A stretch of 64,000 nt of DNA from Allobacillus salarius (GCF_007559425.1 NZ_VMHE01000001.1:186001-250000); one strand, 5' to 3'. Positions 26,873 through 35,663 are shown, numbered from the stretch's first letter. The notes: generated by a model not told the origin, from the letters alone. Numbers and translations: made by a program.

Positions 26873-28569
26873 CAAATCTACGGATAGTAATAAACGAAAT
26901 TTTAAAAGAGAAAAAAGATGTTCTTCTATCTGTGTTGTTTGGGTTCATTGCAGGAATGGCAGCGATTGGCTTATTTTCAGCAAGTGGGTATTTACTATCC
27001 AAAGCAGCAATTGGTGTACCACTCACTGCATTGACTGTCGTCATTGCGATTGTTAAATTGCTTGGCGTTACGAGAGCGTTTAGTCGCTATGGTGAGCGTT
27101 ATTATTCACACCGTGCCAGTTTTACGGTTCTCGGACATATCCGCAAAACGTTCTATCGAAGACTTGATCAATCATTCTCATCTCTCATGCAAAAATATCA
27201 ATCCGGTGACTTGCTCTCACGTATGGTTGGGGATATTGAATCATTGCAAACCTATTTCTTACGCGTGCTATATCCACCAATCCTGCTCTTTTTTATTTTC
27301 TTGACGACGATTTTCTTTGCGTCCTTTTTCTCATTTTGGATTGCTGTCATTATATTCATCGGCTTTATTCTACAAGTTTTAGTCTTGCCATCAGTTTTTT
27401 ATTGGTGGCTGATGAAAACGAATCCGAATGTACGAGCGACTCGCACTGCATTATCCAATGACTCGGGTGAATATCTTTTTGGGTATAAAGAGCTGAAAAT
27501 TTTCCAACGAGAAAAATACCAAAAAGATAAATTGATCAATAAAAGTGACCACTACGAACAATCCGTATTTAATCAAAAAAGAAAGGAACGTTTGCATCAA
27601 TCCATTTACACATGGGTCGGCTATTTTATCATTTGGCTTGTTTTAGCTACAGGTGCCTATTTTGTATCAGATGGTGATTTGAACGGAATCTATTTGGCTG
27701 TCTTCCTATTACTAACAATTACATTGTTCGAAAACAGCGAGGTATTAAGTGCCCTTCCGATTCATCTAGCAAATAGTCAAGAGGTTAGCGAACGGTTAAG
27801 CGAAATAAAGCCCATCGTTCAAAATGAAAGGAAGACAACAGCCCCTTCCTTCGAATCTTTGCGTATCAATCAACTGACATTCCGTTATGACAACGCACTT
27901 TCACCCGCATTAATTGATGTTAGCTTTCATTTAAACAAAGGAAGTAAAACAGCTATCGTAGGGCCTAGTGGTTCAGGTAAGTCGACAATCATTGATTTAG
28001 CCCTTGGCATTGAATCTACACAAACTGGTTCTATCGAATGGAATCACATACCGATTTCACAGCTTGAACCGAGTTCTATATGGAACCGATCAAATGTTGT
28101 ATTACAAGAAAACCATTTCTTTTATGGGACTGTTCGTGATAATTTGCTAGCGGTATCATCGTATTCAGATGTTGATCTCGAGAACGCTCTTCGTCGGGTA
28201 AACCTACCTTATTTAAACCTTGATTCACTTATATTAGAAAAAGGCAGTAATTTATCAGGCGGAGAAAAACAACGTTTAGCAGTTGCAAGAATATTGCTGA
28301 ATCCAGAAGCTGAGCTTTGGTTATTGGATGAACCGACATCAAGCTTAGATACAAAAAATAAGGACAATATATATAAACAACTTTGGAATGAAACAAAAAA
28401 TAAAACCGTACTATTGATTACACATGAACTAACTCACTTAGAAGACATGGATCAAATTATCGTTCTACAAGAAGGTAAAATTGTTGAATCAGGAACATAT
28501 GAAGAGTTAATGAACCGTAAAGGTGAGTTTTACCAAATGAAGCAAATTGAAGACTCTGTCTTGTTATAA
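26869..28569 (+). CDS. cydC: Thiol reductant ABC exporter subunit CydC
   Basis: 566 aa, same half-transporter layout as CydD. RAFSRYGERYYSHRASFTVL followed by IRKTFYRRLDQ (~60-95) is characteristic of CydC. ATPase motifs: GPSGSGKSTIIDLAL (~367), LSGGEKQRLAVARIL (~463), WLLDEPTSSLD (~485), ITHELTH (~522). It forms the heterodimer with CydD. The start ATG overlaps the cydD stop (ATGA), so the pair is coupled. A bidirectional terminator follows, facing the convergent cydA-cydB-cydS genes. Confidence 0.92.
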   Translation: MTNLRIVINEILKEKKDVLLSVLFGFIAGMAAIGLFSASGYLLSKAAIGVPLTALTVVIAIVKLLGVTRAFSRYGERYYSHRASFTVLGHIRKTFYRRLDQSFSSLMQKYQSGDLLSRMVGDIESLQTYFLRVLYPPILLFFIFLTTIFFASFFSFWIAVIIFIGFILQVLVLPSVFYWWLMKTNPNVRATRTALSNDSGEYLFGYKELKIFQREKYQKDKLINKSDHYEQSVFNQKRKERLHQSIYTWVGYFIIWLVLATGAYFVSDGDLNGIYLAVFLLLTITLFENSEVLSALPIHLANSQEVSERLSEIKPIVQNERKTTAPSFESLRINQLTFRYDNALSPALIDVSFHLNKGSKTAIVGPSGSGKSTIIDLALGIESTQTGSIEWNHIPISQLEPSSIWNRSNVVLQENHFFYGTVRDNLLAVSSYSDVDLENALRRVNLPYLNLDSLILEKGSNLSGGEKQRLAVARILLNPEAELWLLDEPTSSLDTKNKDNIYKQLWNETKNKTVLLITHELTHLEDMDQIIVLQEGKIVESGTYEELMNRKGEFYQMKQIEDSVLL

Positions 28570-28622
28570 GGATCATCGAGAGTTAAAAAAGTTTGAGTTA
28601 TATAATTAAGATTGAATTATAT

Positions 28623-28669
28623 CAAAACCCCAGTTAGGGCTTATGCGTTGGCCACTAAGTGGGGTTTTG
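28623..28669. terminator. Terminator between cydC and cydS
   Basis: AAAACCCCA/TGGGGTTTT outer stem (28624-28632, 28660-28668) with TTAG/CTAA continuing inward. A- and T-tracts on both sides serve cydDC and the opposing cydABS transcript. Confidence 0.8.
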
Positions 28670-28690
28670 TTATTTCTCTATTATTTATCG

Positions 28691-28804
28691 TTATTGTTCG
28701 TCGTCATATAAAGAAGGACTCTCTTTTGATGCGACCCAAAAGGCTAAGAAAATCGATCCGATTAACACAATCGGTGGTGCATAGATAATTAGTAGTTCTT
28801 CCAT
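28691..28804 (-). CDS. cydS: Cytochrome bd oxidase small subunit CydS
   Basis: 37 aa. It starts MEELLIIYAPPIVLIGSIF and continues LAFWVASKE into an acidic tail. One membrane helix with the IIYAP...AFWV..K pattern is what I recall of CydS, the third subunit found in Geobacillus cytochrome bd, which fills the groove used by CydX in E. coli. It lies 14 bp after cydB with its own RBS, TTGAGGTGAATGAT. Too short for a 60-codon cut-off. Assignment rests on motif plus operon position. Confidence 0.82.
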   Translation of the reverse strand: MEELLIIYAPPIVLIGSIFLAFWVASKESPSLYDDEQ

Positions 28805-28818
28805 ATCATTCACCTCAA

Positions 28819-29832
28819 CTATTTATCGCCTTGAATATATCTCTTGTCGAATAAAAATAACCTGAAAACTAAATACAATGACGGAACGAGCATAACAAAT
28901 CCTAGAATGAATACTGTGATTAATGATATCGCCATTGTATCGTTTGTAAATCCGTCATTTACTGTTAAGTGAGGATAAAGCAAATACGGATACTTCGAAA
29001 TGCCGTACGCATAAAAAGCAAATGCGAACTGTCCGAATAACAGCGTTACTGACCAGCCATAATTTTTCTTTTTGATAAGAAAATATACAGAACCAATAAA
29101 GAATATAAAGGAGATGGCAAACATCCACCATAAGTCAATGATCAATTCTAAATGATCTGGATTATGCCAGCGTAGTTCGTATATAATCCCACCAGCAGTA
29201 ACAATCAGAGGCACAGCCCAAATTAAAGCGTATTTTCGCATTAAGTTGGTTGCATTGGTATCGCCTGCTTTATCTGCATACCACGTTAGGAAGACGGCTG
29301 AAATATACAATACAGCAACGACAGCCAGAACGACAATACTCCACGTCAATGGGCTTGTAAATAATGACCAATAGTCCAAGATAGGTCCAGAGTCAGTTAT
29401 TTCAATAAATCCTCCTTCTGAAATAGCGAAAACGACAGAAAGAGATGCTGGAAATAGTAAACCTGACACCCCGTACATAAATGCATATCCATTATGTCCT
29501 GTTGGTCCATAGGTTTCGAAAGCATAGTACGAACCGCGTATTGCTAGTAAGATCAGTGCGATACTGACTGGCACTAACAAAACACTTCCATAATAATAAG
29601 CAGTTGATGGGAAAAAACCGACAATGCCTACGAAGAAAAACACTAGAAAGACGTTCGTGATTTCCCAAACAGGCGAAAGATACCGCTGAATAACCTTTGT
29701 TAATATATGCTCTTTCCCGGTTAATTTACTGTAAGCATTAAAGAACCCTGCACCGAAATCTATGGAGGCGATCATCACATATCCAAATAAAAATGTCCAT
29801 AAAACAGCCATACCTAAAATCTCATAGCTCAT
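28819..29832 (-). CDS. cydB: Cytochrome bd quinol oxidase subunit II
   Basis: 337 aa, about nine membrane helices. SYEILGMAVLWTFLFGYVMI and ASIDFGAGFF at the N-terminus and WEITNVFLVFFFVGIVGFFP (~56-75) are CydB signatures. It partners CydA in the quinol:O2 oxidoreductase of the plasma membrane, with high oxygen affinity and no proton pumping. It overlaps cydA by 4 nt (ATGA type) and is followed by cydS. Confidence 0.94.
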   Translation of the reverse strand: MSYEILGMAVLWTFLFGYVMIASIDFGAGFFNAYSKLTGKEHILTKVIQRYLSPVWEITNVFLVFFFVGIVGFFPSTAYYYGSVLLVPVSIALILLAIRGSYYAFETYGPTGHNGYAFMYGVSGLLFPASLSVVFAISEGGFIEITDSGPILDYWSLFTSPLTWSIVVLAVVAVLYISAVFLTWYADKAGDTNATNLMRKYALIWAVPLIVTAGGIIYELRWHNPDHLELIIDLWWMFAISFIFFIGSVYFLIKKKNYGWSVTLLFGQFAFAFYAYGISKYPYLLYPHLTVNDGFTNDTMAISLITVFILGFVMLVPSLYLVFRLFLFDKRYIQGDK

Positions 29833-31169
29833 CGACCCTCACCACCTTGTAATGATGCTAGATCATTTTCTACTGGGTTTTGTTTAAACATACGCGTGAG
29901 CACAACGACGACCCCGATACCTAGTATTAAGTACAGAATCGCAAACAAAACAAACATCAATCCGACATGATCACTTTGTGTTGCCGCTTGGTCAACAGTC
30001 ATAAAACCTCTTAAGATCCATGGCTGTCTCCCGAATTCAGCTAGCCACCATCCTGATTCGATCGCTATCATAGATAAAGGGCCACCTAGCAAAATACAAA
30101 AACGAAACCATTTTTGTCGGATCCAATTCCAGTTGTACCGCGTTCCAATTACATAAATCAGCCCTAAGAAAATCATCAATGAGCCTATTGTAATCATAAT
30201 GTCGAAGAAATAGTGAATAAACAAAGGTGGTTGCTCTTCTTCCGGGAATTCATTTAACCCTATCACTTCAGCAGATGGATTATTAAACGCTAAAATACTT
30301 AATGCATATGGAATCTCAAGCGCATAGCGGACGTTTTGATCGTCATCCAATATACCCATATATATAAGTGGTGCTTCTGTTTCTGTTTCAAAATGCCATT
30401 CTGCTGCAGCTAACTTTTCTGGTTGGTGCTCTGCCAAGTACTTTCCAGAAAAGTCTCCGATTAATGCTGATGCAATTGCAAATACTAAACCAACTTTCAT
30501 CGTCAAGTGCAAGCCTTTTTTATGATAGGTTTGTTTCGAACCACGCAATAAGTGAAAGGCAGCGATTGAAGCCAAAATAAATGCTGAAGTCATGAACGCA
30601 GTAGCGACAACGTGTGTCACTTTTGTCCAAGTTGCAAGGTTGAACATTGCCATCAGTGGATTCACGCTTGTTAACTGTCCATTAACGATTTCAAACCCTT
30701 CAGGCATATTCATAAACGCATTGACCGTTGTTATAAAGAATGCCGACATTGCAGCTCCTATAGCAACTGGTACGAGTAATAATAAATGTTTTTTTGGATT
30801 TTCAAAGCGATCCCAAGTATATAGATAAATACCTAAGAAAATTGCTTCAAAGAAAAAAGCGAATACTTCCATGAATAAAGGTAAGGCAATCACATGCCCG
30901 GCTAATTCCATGAACCTTGGCCAAAGGAGGCTTAATTGCAAGCCAATCGCCGTCCCAGTAACTACACCAACAGCTACAGTTACAACAAATCCTTTGGCCC
31001 ATCTTCTCGCCATTAATAGATAATGAGGGTCATTTCGTTTTATGCCGATCCACTGTGCAATCATAATCATTAAAGGTACGCCAACACCAATCGTCGCAAA
31101 GATAATATGAAAGCTTAGCGTCAACATGGTAAGCATTCTACTTCCAAATACCGGATCATCAAATAACAT
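29829..31169 (-). CDS. cydA: Cytochrome bd quinol oxidase subunit I
   Basis: 446 aa. It carries the three haems. FDDPVFGSRMLTMLTLSFHI contains the conserved N-terminal arginine and a haem-ligand histidine. The QWIGIKRNDPHY region and GRQPWILRGFMTVDQA (~385), a hallmark of CydA, are clear. The Q-loop is short, as in Bacillus-type bd oxidases. ATG 31169 follows GGGGGGAGAAGC; the open frame extends 9 codons further without an RBS. A Rex-like operator lies ~110 bp upstream, suggesting induction when NADH rises. Confidence 0.94.
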   Translation of the reverse strand: MLFDDPVFGSRMLTMLTLSFHIIFATIGVGVPLMIMIAQWIGIKRNDPHYLLMARRWAKGFVVTVAVGVVTGTAIGLQLSLLWPRFMELAGHVIALPLFMEVFAFFFEAIFLGIYLYTWDRFENPKKHLLLLVPVAIGAAMSAFFITTVNAFMNMPEGFEIVNGQLTSVNPLMAMFNLATWTKVTHVVATAFMTSAFILASIAAFHLLRGSKQTYHKKGLHLTMKVGLVFAIASALIGDFSGKYLAEHQPEKLAAAEWHFETETEAPLIYMGILDDDQNVRYALEIPYALSILAFNNPSAEVIGLNEFPEEEQPPLFIHYFFDIMITIGSLMIFLGLIYVIGTRYNWNWIRQKWFRFCILLGGPLSMIAIESGWWLAEFGRQPWILRGFMTVDQAATQSDHVGLMFVLFAILYLILGIGVVVVLTRMFKQNPVENDLASLQGGEGR

Positions 31170-31208
31170 GCTTCTCCCCCCGTCGAGTAATATCATCTAT
31201 CAATTACT

Positions 31209-31214
31209 ATTATA
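31209..31214 (-). promoter_or_regulatory. Possible -10 element of cydA
   Basis: TATAAT on the minus strand ~40 bp before the cydA start. No good -35 is visible at 16-18 bp, so an activator may be needed. Tentative. Confidence 0.35.
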
Positions 31215-31276
31215 CCCTATCTGATCTTGACTAAAGCTTATATCTATGATGGTTATATGGCTTTATTATGTACTAT

Positions 31277-31294
31277 TTGTGAATGAATTCTCAA
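31277..31294 (-). promoter_or_regulatory. Rex-box-like operator upstream of cydA
   Basis: TTGTGAATGAATTCTCAA differs at one arm base from the Rex palindrome TTGTGAA-N4-TTCACAA and has the right 18-bp length. Rex represses cyd genes in B. subtilis and releases DNA on NADH binding. Binding here is inferred. Confidence 0.62.
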
Positions 31295-31412
31295 TTTGCT
31301 AAAACGAATAAAAAATACACTTTTAAGTATCTTGAATCTATTAAAATGATGGAAACTGTCGTGATATTCTTGGTTTTCCACAATAACATTAAAACAAACC
31401 TTTGTTGATCGA

Positions 31413-31456
31413 ACAAAAGACAGACCTCCAGAGAGTCAATACTCATAGAGGTCTGC
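31413..31456 (-). terminator. Terminator of the DHA2 transporter gene
   Basis: Minus-strand AGCAGACCTC/GAGGTCTGTC stem with ~17-nt loop and TTTTGTTC tail, just after the transporter stop. Confidence 0.8.
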
Positions 31457-31463
31457 TAAATAC

Positions 31464-32858
31464 TTATAATGTTGCTCGATCCGATCGATTATTGATAAAT
31501 AACGACAAAATAAACCCTATTATAGAGATTATCGCTGCAACGTAGAAGGATACAACTACACCATTAATTTCACCGGCGACTCCGGCATTCGGTGTAATTT
31601 GATGTGTCATAACGGAAACGAGCAAAGCTGTTCCTACCGCACCTGATATTTGACGAAACGTATTATTCATTGCCGTACCATGTGGCAAATATTTCTCAGG
31701 TAACACATTCAGACCAGCTGTTGTTGAAGGCATCATAATCATCGCAATAGAAAGCATACGCAACGTATTTGACACCGTTAAATATAAAAACGATGTGGAC
31801 TCGTCTAAATTTGTAAACAACAATGTTGTCAGAAAGAGGCCCAATGAACCGATAATCAGTAACCAACGTGGTCCAAACTTATCAAATAACGTTCCTGTCA
31901 CAGGATTCATTAGTCCCATTAAAACTGCCCCAGGCATTAACATGAGACCTGAGTCCAATGGAGAAAAGCCAAGCATATCTTGCATAAAGATTGGCAGTAT
32001 GATTGCTCCGCCGATCATTGACATAAATGAAACCATACCAATTACTGTCGCAATCGTAAATGTTTTAAATTTAAAGATTCGAAACTCCAAGATTGGCGTT
32101 TCCATTCGTAATTGTAAACGAATGAAAAGGAATAAAGTGATTGAACCTACTAATATAGAAATAATGGTTTCTGTCGCCAGCCAACCAGCATCCCCTGCTA
32201 CACTGAAACCATAAAGTAATCCACCAAATCCAAGTGTAGACAAAATGATTGATGGAATATGAACGGATGGGTATGTTTGTTTCGTTATGTTCTTTAAAAT
32301 AAAATAAGCAACAATCATATCGAATATCGCTATTGGTAAGACAATATAAAACAAAATACTCCAGTGATGATTTTCAACAAGATAACCGGATAACGTTGGA
32401 CCGATTGCTGGTGCAAAAGCAATAATCAGACCAAAATATCCCATCGCTTTTCCTCGTTTATCAATCGGAAAGATTAAAAAGAGAATCGTTTGCATTAACG
32501 GCATGATAATTCCAGCACCAGAGGCCTGAAAAACACGTCCGACTAGCAGAACTTCGAAACTCGGTGCAACCGCACATAATAAGGATCCAAACGCAAAAAG
32601 ACCCATTGCTGTCAAAAAGAGTCCACGCGTTGTAAATCGTTCAATCAAAAAAGCAGTAACAGGTATCATAATCCCGTTAACTAGCATAAAAATGGATTGA
32701 AGCCATTGACCTAAGTTTGGATCAATCTGTAAGTCCCTCATTATATATGGTAACGCCGTGCCCAATAAGGTTTGATTTAGAATTGCTACAAAAGCCCCAG
32801 ATAATAAGGCGATCATTAAGGGAACTTTTTTTATTTTACTTCGTTCTTCATCTGTCAT
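31464..32858 (-). CDS. DHA2-family (EmrB/QacA-like) drug:H+ antiporter
   Basis: 464 aa with about 14 predicted membrane helices. The N-terminal AILNQTLLGTALPYIMRDL (~25) is a variant of motif D1 of DHA2 transporters, and GRVFQASGAGIIMPLMQTIL with GYFGLIIAFAPAIGPTLSGY (motif C, ~145-165) confirms the 14-helix exporters. Members expel drugs, dyes or lipids using the proton gradient. B. subtilis LmrB and MdtP are similar in size. No TetR/MarR regulator sits beside it. The ATG has AAGGAAGGTTCACC upstream. Confidence 0.85.
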   Translation of the reverse strand: MTDEERSKIKKVPLMIALLSGAFVAILNQTLLGTALPYIMRDLQIDPNLGQWLQSIFMLVNGIMIPVTAFLIERFTTRGLFLTAMGLFAFGSLLCAVAPSFEVLLVGRVFQASGAGIIMPLMQTILFLIFPIDKRGKAMGYFGLIIAFAPAIGPTLSGYLVENHHWSILFYIVLPIAIFDMIVAYFILKNITKQTYPSVHIPSIILSTLGFGGLLYGFSVAGDAGWLATETIISILVGSITLFLFIRLQLRMETPILEFRIFKFKTFTIATVIGMVSFMSMIGGAIILPIFMQDMLGFSPLDSGLMLMPGAVLMGLMNPVTGTLFDKFGPRWLLIIGSLGLFLTTLLFTNLDESTSFLYLTVSNTLRMLSIAMIMMPSTTAGLNVLPEKYLPHGTAMNNTFRQISGAVGTALLVSVMTHQITPNAGVAGEINGVVVSFYVAAIISIIGFILSLFINNRSDRATL

Positions 32859-32982
32859 GGTGAACCTTCCTTCTACCTTCGCAAATTAAGTATTAGTATA
32901 ACAATTTAGTAACCCGAAATAAATAAATATGATTAATAATATTATTCATAAAATTTACTCGCATAATGGCTTATATACATGA

Positions 32983-33022
32983 TAAAAAACAAAAACTCTA
33001 AAAGTCGATTGACTTTTAGAGT
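32983..33022 (-). terminator. Terminator of the tRNA cluster
   Basis: Minus-strand ACTCTAAAAGTC/GACTTTTAGAGT with loop AATC and TTTTTGTTTTTTA tail, 15 bp past tRNA-Ser. Confidence 0.9.
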
Positions 33023-33036
33023 AATTATTTTATGTA

Positions 33037-33129
33037 TGGCGGAGGAGGAGGGATTCGAACCCCCGCGGGCCGCAAAGCCCCTGGCGGTTTTCAAGACCGC
33101 TCCCTTCAGCCGAACTTGGGTACTCCTCC
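33037..33129 (-). tRNA. tRNA-Ser (UGA)
   Basis: 93 nt including encoded CCA. Acceptor GGAGGAG/CTCCTCC, anticodon stem-loop GCGGTCTTGAAAACCGC (anticodon TGA), long variable arm typical of class II tRNAs, T-loop GGTTCGAATCC. Last gene of a five-tRNA minus-strand cluster. Confidence 0.96.
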
Positions 33130-33139
33130 GAAGAGTAAA

Positions 33140-33216
33140 TGGTGGACCCTGCAGGACTCGAACCTGCGACCGATCGGTTATGAGCCGATAGCTCTAACCA
33201 GCTGAGCTAAGGGTCC
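33140..33216 (-). tRNA. tRNA with CAU anticodon, tRNA-Ile2 type
   Basis: 77 nt with encoded CCA. Anticodon loop CTCATAA. The body (GGACCCTTAGCTCAGCTGG start and TGCAGGGTCCACCA end) resembles B. subtilis and E. coli tRNA-Ile2, whose C34 is changed to lysidine by TilS to read AUA. A second CAU tRNA in the cluster is clearly elongator Met, so simple anticodon-based calling as Met is probably wrong here. Confidence 0.85.
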
Positions 33217-33227
33217 TAAGTATTTAA

Positions 33228-33304
33228 TGGGGCGACCGGTGGGAATCGAACCCACGAATGCCGGAGCCACAATCCGGTGCGTTAACCACTTCGCCACGAC
33301 CGCC
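33228..33304 (-). tRNA. tRNA-His (GUG)
   Basis: 77 nt with encoded CCA. Anticodon loop TTGTGGC. An extra 5' G pairs with C73, the G-1 identity element of tRNA-His. Confidence 0.97.
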
Positions 33305-33332
33305 ATATGTAAAATGTTTAATTCATAAAAAA

Positions 33333-33406
33333 TAGCGGCGGAGGGAGTCGAACCCACGACCTTACGGGTATGAACCGTACGCTCTCGCCAGCTGAGCTAC
33401 GCCGCC
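33333..33406 (-). tRNA. tRNA-Met (CAU), elongator
   Basis: 74 nt, acceptor GGCGGCG, anticodon loop TTCATAC in stem TACGG/CCGTA, matching B. subtilis elongator tRNA-Met. CCA is not encoded; a T-run follows. Confidence 0.95.
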
Positions 33407-33409
33407 ATA

Positions 33410-33484
33410 TGGCTCCAGCGGCAGGATTCGAACCTGCGACCAATTGGTTAACAGCCAACTGCTCTACCACTGAGCTACGCTGGA
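33410..33484 (-). tRNA. tRNA-Asn (GUU)
   Basis: 75 nt with encoded CCA. Acceptor TCCAGCG/CGCTGGA, anticodon loop TGTTAAC. First gene of the cluster. Its first ~11 nt are repeated 123 bp upstream as part of a partial duplication. Confidence 0.97.
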
Positions 33485-33545
33485 ATATAATAAAGTAATT
33501 TTTACGTGGTACACGCTTTGCTTAATATGCTCAGTGCTCGTCGTG
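33474..33545. repeat. Partial tandem duplication, copy adjacent to tRNA-Asn
   Basis: 33474-33500 is identical over 27 nt to 33597-33623. The match continues ungapped at the same 123-bp offset through ACACGCTTTgCTTAATATG. The copy includes the first 11 nt of tRNA-Asn and its 5' flank, presumably leader and promoter. Confidence 0.85.
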
Positions 33546-33596
33546 TATCCACTCCTCGCAAACCTACACTGAAGCTTCTCAAGATGTTTACGGTTC

Positions 33597-33668
33597 GCTA
33601 CGCTGGAATATAATAAAGTAATTATTATCTGAAACACGCTTTACTTAATATGTTCCGTGTTCGTCTAT
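33597..33668. repeat. Partial tandem duplication, distal copy with tRNA-Asn 5' stub
   Basis: Second copy at constant offset 123 bp. It ends on the minus strand with TCCAGCGTAGC, a tRNA stub, after which the sequence is unrelated to tRNA. 33485-33915 otherwise holds no gene that I can support. Confidence 0.85.
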
Positions 33669-33861
33669 CTTATTTCGTTCACTTCGCAATTTTCGACGAC
33701 GAAATATAATTTATCATGTTCCTTCATGATTGTCAATCCTATCTCCATAAAGTTTTCTTTTAAAATTTTATTGGAAAATATAAAAAGGTCAAAAATTAGG
33801 ATAAGACTTACCAAAACAGTCCTTTAGAACCGTTAATCTACCTCCAGTAACCTGCAAATTT

Positions 33862-33899
33862 CATAAAATTATAACCGCCCTCTATGTTAGAAAGCGGTC
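33862..33899 (-). terminator. Probable terminator of the Na/Pi cotransporter-like gene
   Basis: Minus-strand ACCGCTTTC/GAGGGCGGT (two T-G wobbles), loop TAACATA, followed by TATAATTTTAT. The T-tract is imperfect. Confidence 0.5.
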
Positions 33900-33915
33900 A
33901 TACATACCATTTCAT

Positions 33916-35547
33916 TTAATGATTGTTTTTGACTTCTTGCGCTACGTTTGATGCATGATCTCCTATTCGTTCTAAGTTACTAATCATATCGACGAATACA
34001 ATTCCTGCAGTCCCATTACAGATCCCTTTATTTAGACGTAAAATATGATTTTTTCGATAAACTTTTTCCATATTATCAATTGCATTTTCTTTCGCCATTA
34101 CAGCATCGGCTAGTTCGACGTCCATTGTTTCGAATGCTTCCAAAGCTTGTGAAACTGTTGAAATAGTTAAATCGAGCATTTCATTTAAGTCTTGCATCGC
34201 ATCTTCAGTAATAATGACTTTATTCGTGAGTTTATACTCATTTAGCTCAAGAACGTTTTCAAAGTGGTCCCCTATCCGTTCGATATCGCGGACAATATTC
34301 ACGATACTGGAGTGTAACGTACTATCCGCTTCAGTAATCGATGTACTAGAAATTTGTACAAGATAGTTCGTGATCTTTTTATCCAAATCATTTATCGCAT
34401 GTTCGAATTGATAAGCCATTTCGGAGTGTTTTCCACTGTTAGTATTCACGTAATCCCTTGTCTCTTGCAACCCTTGTACAGCTAATTCGCCCATACGCAA
34501 CGTCTCTTGTTTAGCTTGGTTAATCGCCACAGAAGGTGATTGCGCAATAAATATCGGGTCCAAATGTTTTGGTTTATAATCAATTACTTGATCCTCACCA
34601 GGAACAATTTTCGTAACAAGTACAGCCAATAAAGCTATAAACGGAAACTGAATAATCGTATTCGTAATATTAAACGTACCGTGAGCAAACGCTATGGTCA
34701 TTTTCGGTTCCAATGCCAGCACTTCTTGCATCCAAGAGATTAAGCTTGTAAATGGAGGCAAAAGTATTAAAAAGAGTATTGCCCCAACTAAGTTAAATAT
34801 AACATGCGTTGCTGCCGCTCGTTTTGCTGCTACACTGGCGCCTATTGCTGCAATAACGGCCGTAATGGTTGTACCGATGTTATCGCCGAATAAAACAGGT
34901 AATGCAGCGGCTAACTCAATCGCGCCTTCCGCATGTAACGATTGCAAAATCCCAATCGTTGCCGAAGAACTTTGCACGATGACTGTAAAGATTGTTCCGA
35001 CTAACACTCCTAATAGTGGTATTTCACTCATCGAAACAGTTAATTCTTGGAAGGTATCTAAAGTTCGAAGTGGTTTCATACCTTCACCCATTAGTTCGAG
35101 ACCATAAAACAACGCACCAAAACCAAAGAAAACTTGTCCCAAATAATTAATCCGATTATTTTTAAAGAAAAATAGTAATAATGTACCTACTGCAATTATC
35201 GGAAGTGCATATGCAGAGATATCAATACCGATAATGAACGCAGTGACCGTTGTACCGATATTAGCCCCCATAATGACTCCTATTGCCTGTCTAAGGGTCA
35301 TAAATCCCGCGTTAACCAAACCAATCGTTAACACAGTTGTTCCTGTACTCGTTTGTATTAATACGGTAACGACTATACCAGCGAGAACTCCCATAAATGG
35401 GTTCGTTGTAAAACGATCTAAAATTTCTCTTAGTTTATCGCCGGCTGACTTTTGGAGGCCATCCCCCATATATTTAATTCCGAATAGAAAAATTCCTAAT
35501 CCACCAATGAATAGGAATATCATTTCTTGAACAGATACATCTCCCAT
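33916..35547 (-). CDS. Na/Pi-cotransporter II family protein with C-terminal PhoU-like domain
   Basis: 543 aa. Two inverted transporter repeats show the diagnostic QSS/QTS motifs: VLIQTSTGTTVLTIG (~60) and VIVQSSSATIGILQS (~185), each with a paired GANIGTTVTA or GDNIGTTITA segment. After ~310 residues of membrane helices, a helical PhoU-like domain follows, containing two RDIERIGDHFEN / SNLERIGDHASN metal-site motifs (~420 and ~520). The family imports phosphate with sodium, but some members are regulatory or unproven. I start at ATG 35547, 6 nt after GAGGTG, rather than GTG 35556. Confidence 0.88.
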   Translation of the reverse strand: MGDVSVQEMIFLFIGGLGIFLFGIKYMGDGLQKSAGDKLREILDRFTTNPFMGVLAGIVVTVLIQTSTGTTVLTIGLVNAGFMTLRQAIGVIMGANIGTTVTAFIIGIDISAYALPIIAVGTLLLFFFKNNRINYLGQVFFGFGALFYGLELMGEGMKPLRTLDTFQELTVSMSEIPLLGVLVGTIFTVIVQSSSATIGILQSLHAEGAIELAAALPVLFGDNIGTTITAVIAAIGASVAAKRAAATHVIFNLVGAILFLILLPPFTSLISWMQEVLALEPKMTIAFAHGTFNITNTIIQFPFIALLAVLVTKIVPGEDQVIDYKPKHLDPIFIAQSPSVAINQAKQETLRMGELAVQGLQETRDYVNTNSGKHSEMAYQFEHAINDLDKKITNYLVQISSTSITEADSTLHSSIVNIVRDIERIGDHFENVLELNEYKLTNKVIITEDAMQDLNEMLDLTISTVSQALEAFETMDVELADAVMAKENAIDNMEKVYRKNHILRLNKGICNGTAGIVFVDMISNLERIGDHASNVAQEVKNNH

Positions 35548-35663
35548 TGATTTCACCTCTGTTTAATTATTAACCCTTTCACATTATGTAGAACAAAGTC
35601 GTTTATTGTAAACGGTTAAGGTGAAAAATTTACACAATCTTTACAATCGAGAATAATGGTAAA

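Noticed and set aside
33485..33915. A sixth tRNA gene in the cluster
   Set aside because: The TCCAGCGTAGC stub at 33597-33607 has no D, anticodon or T arms after it.
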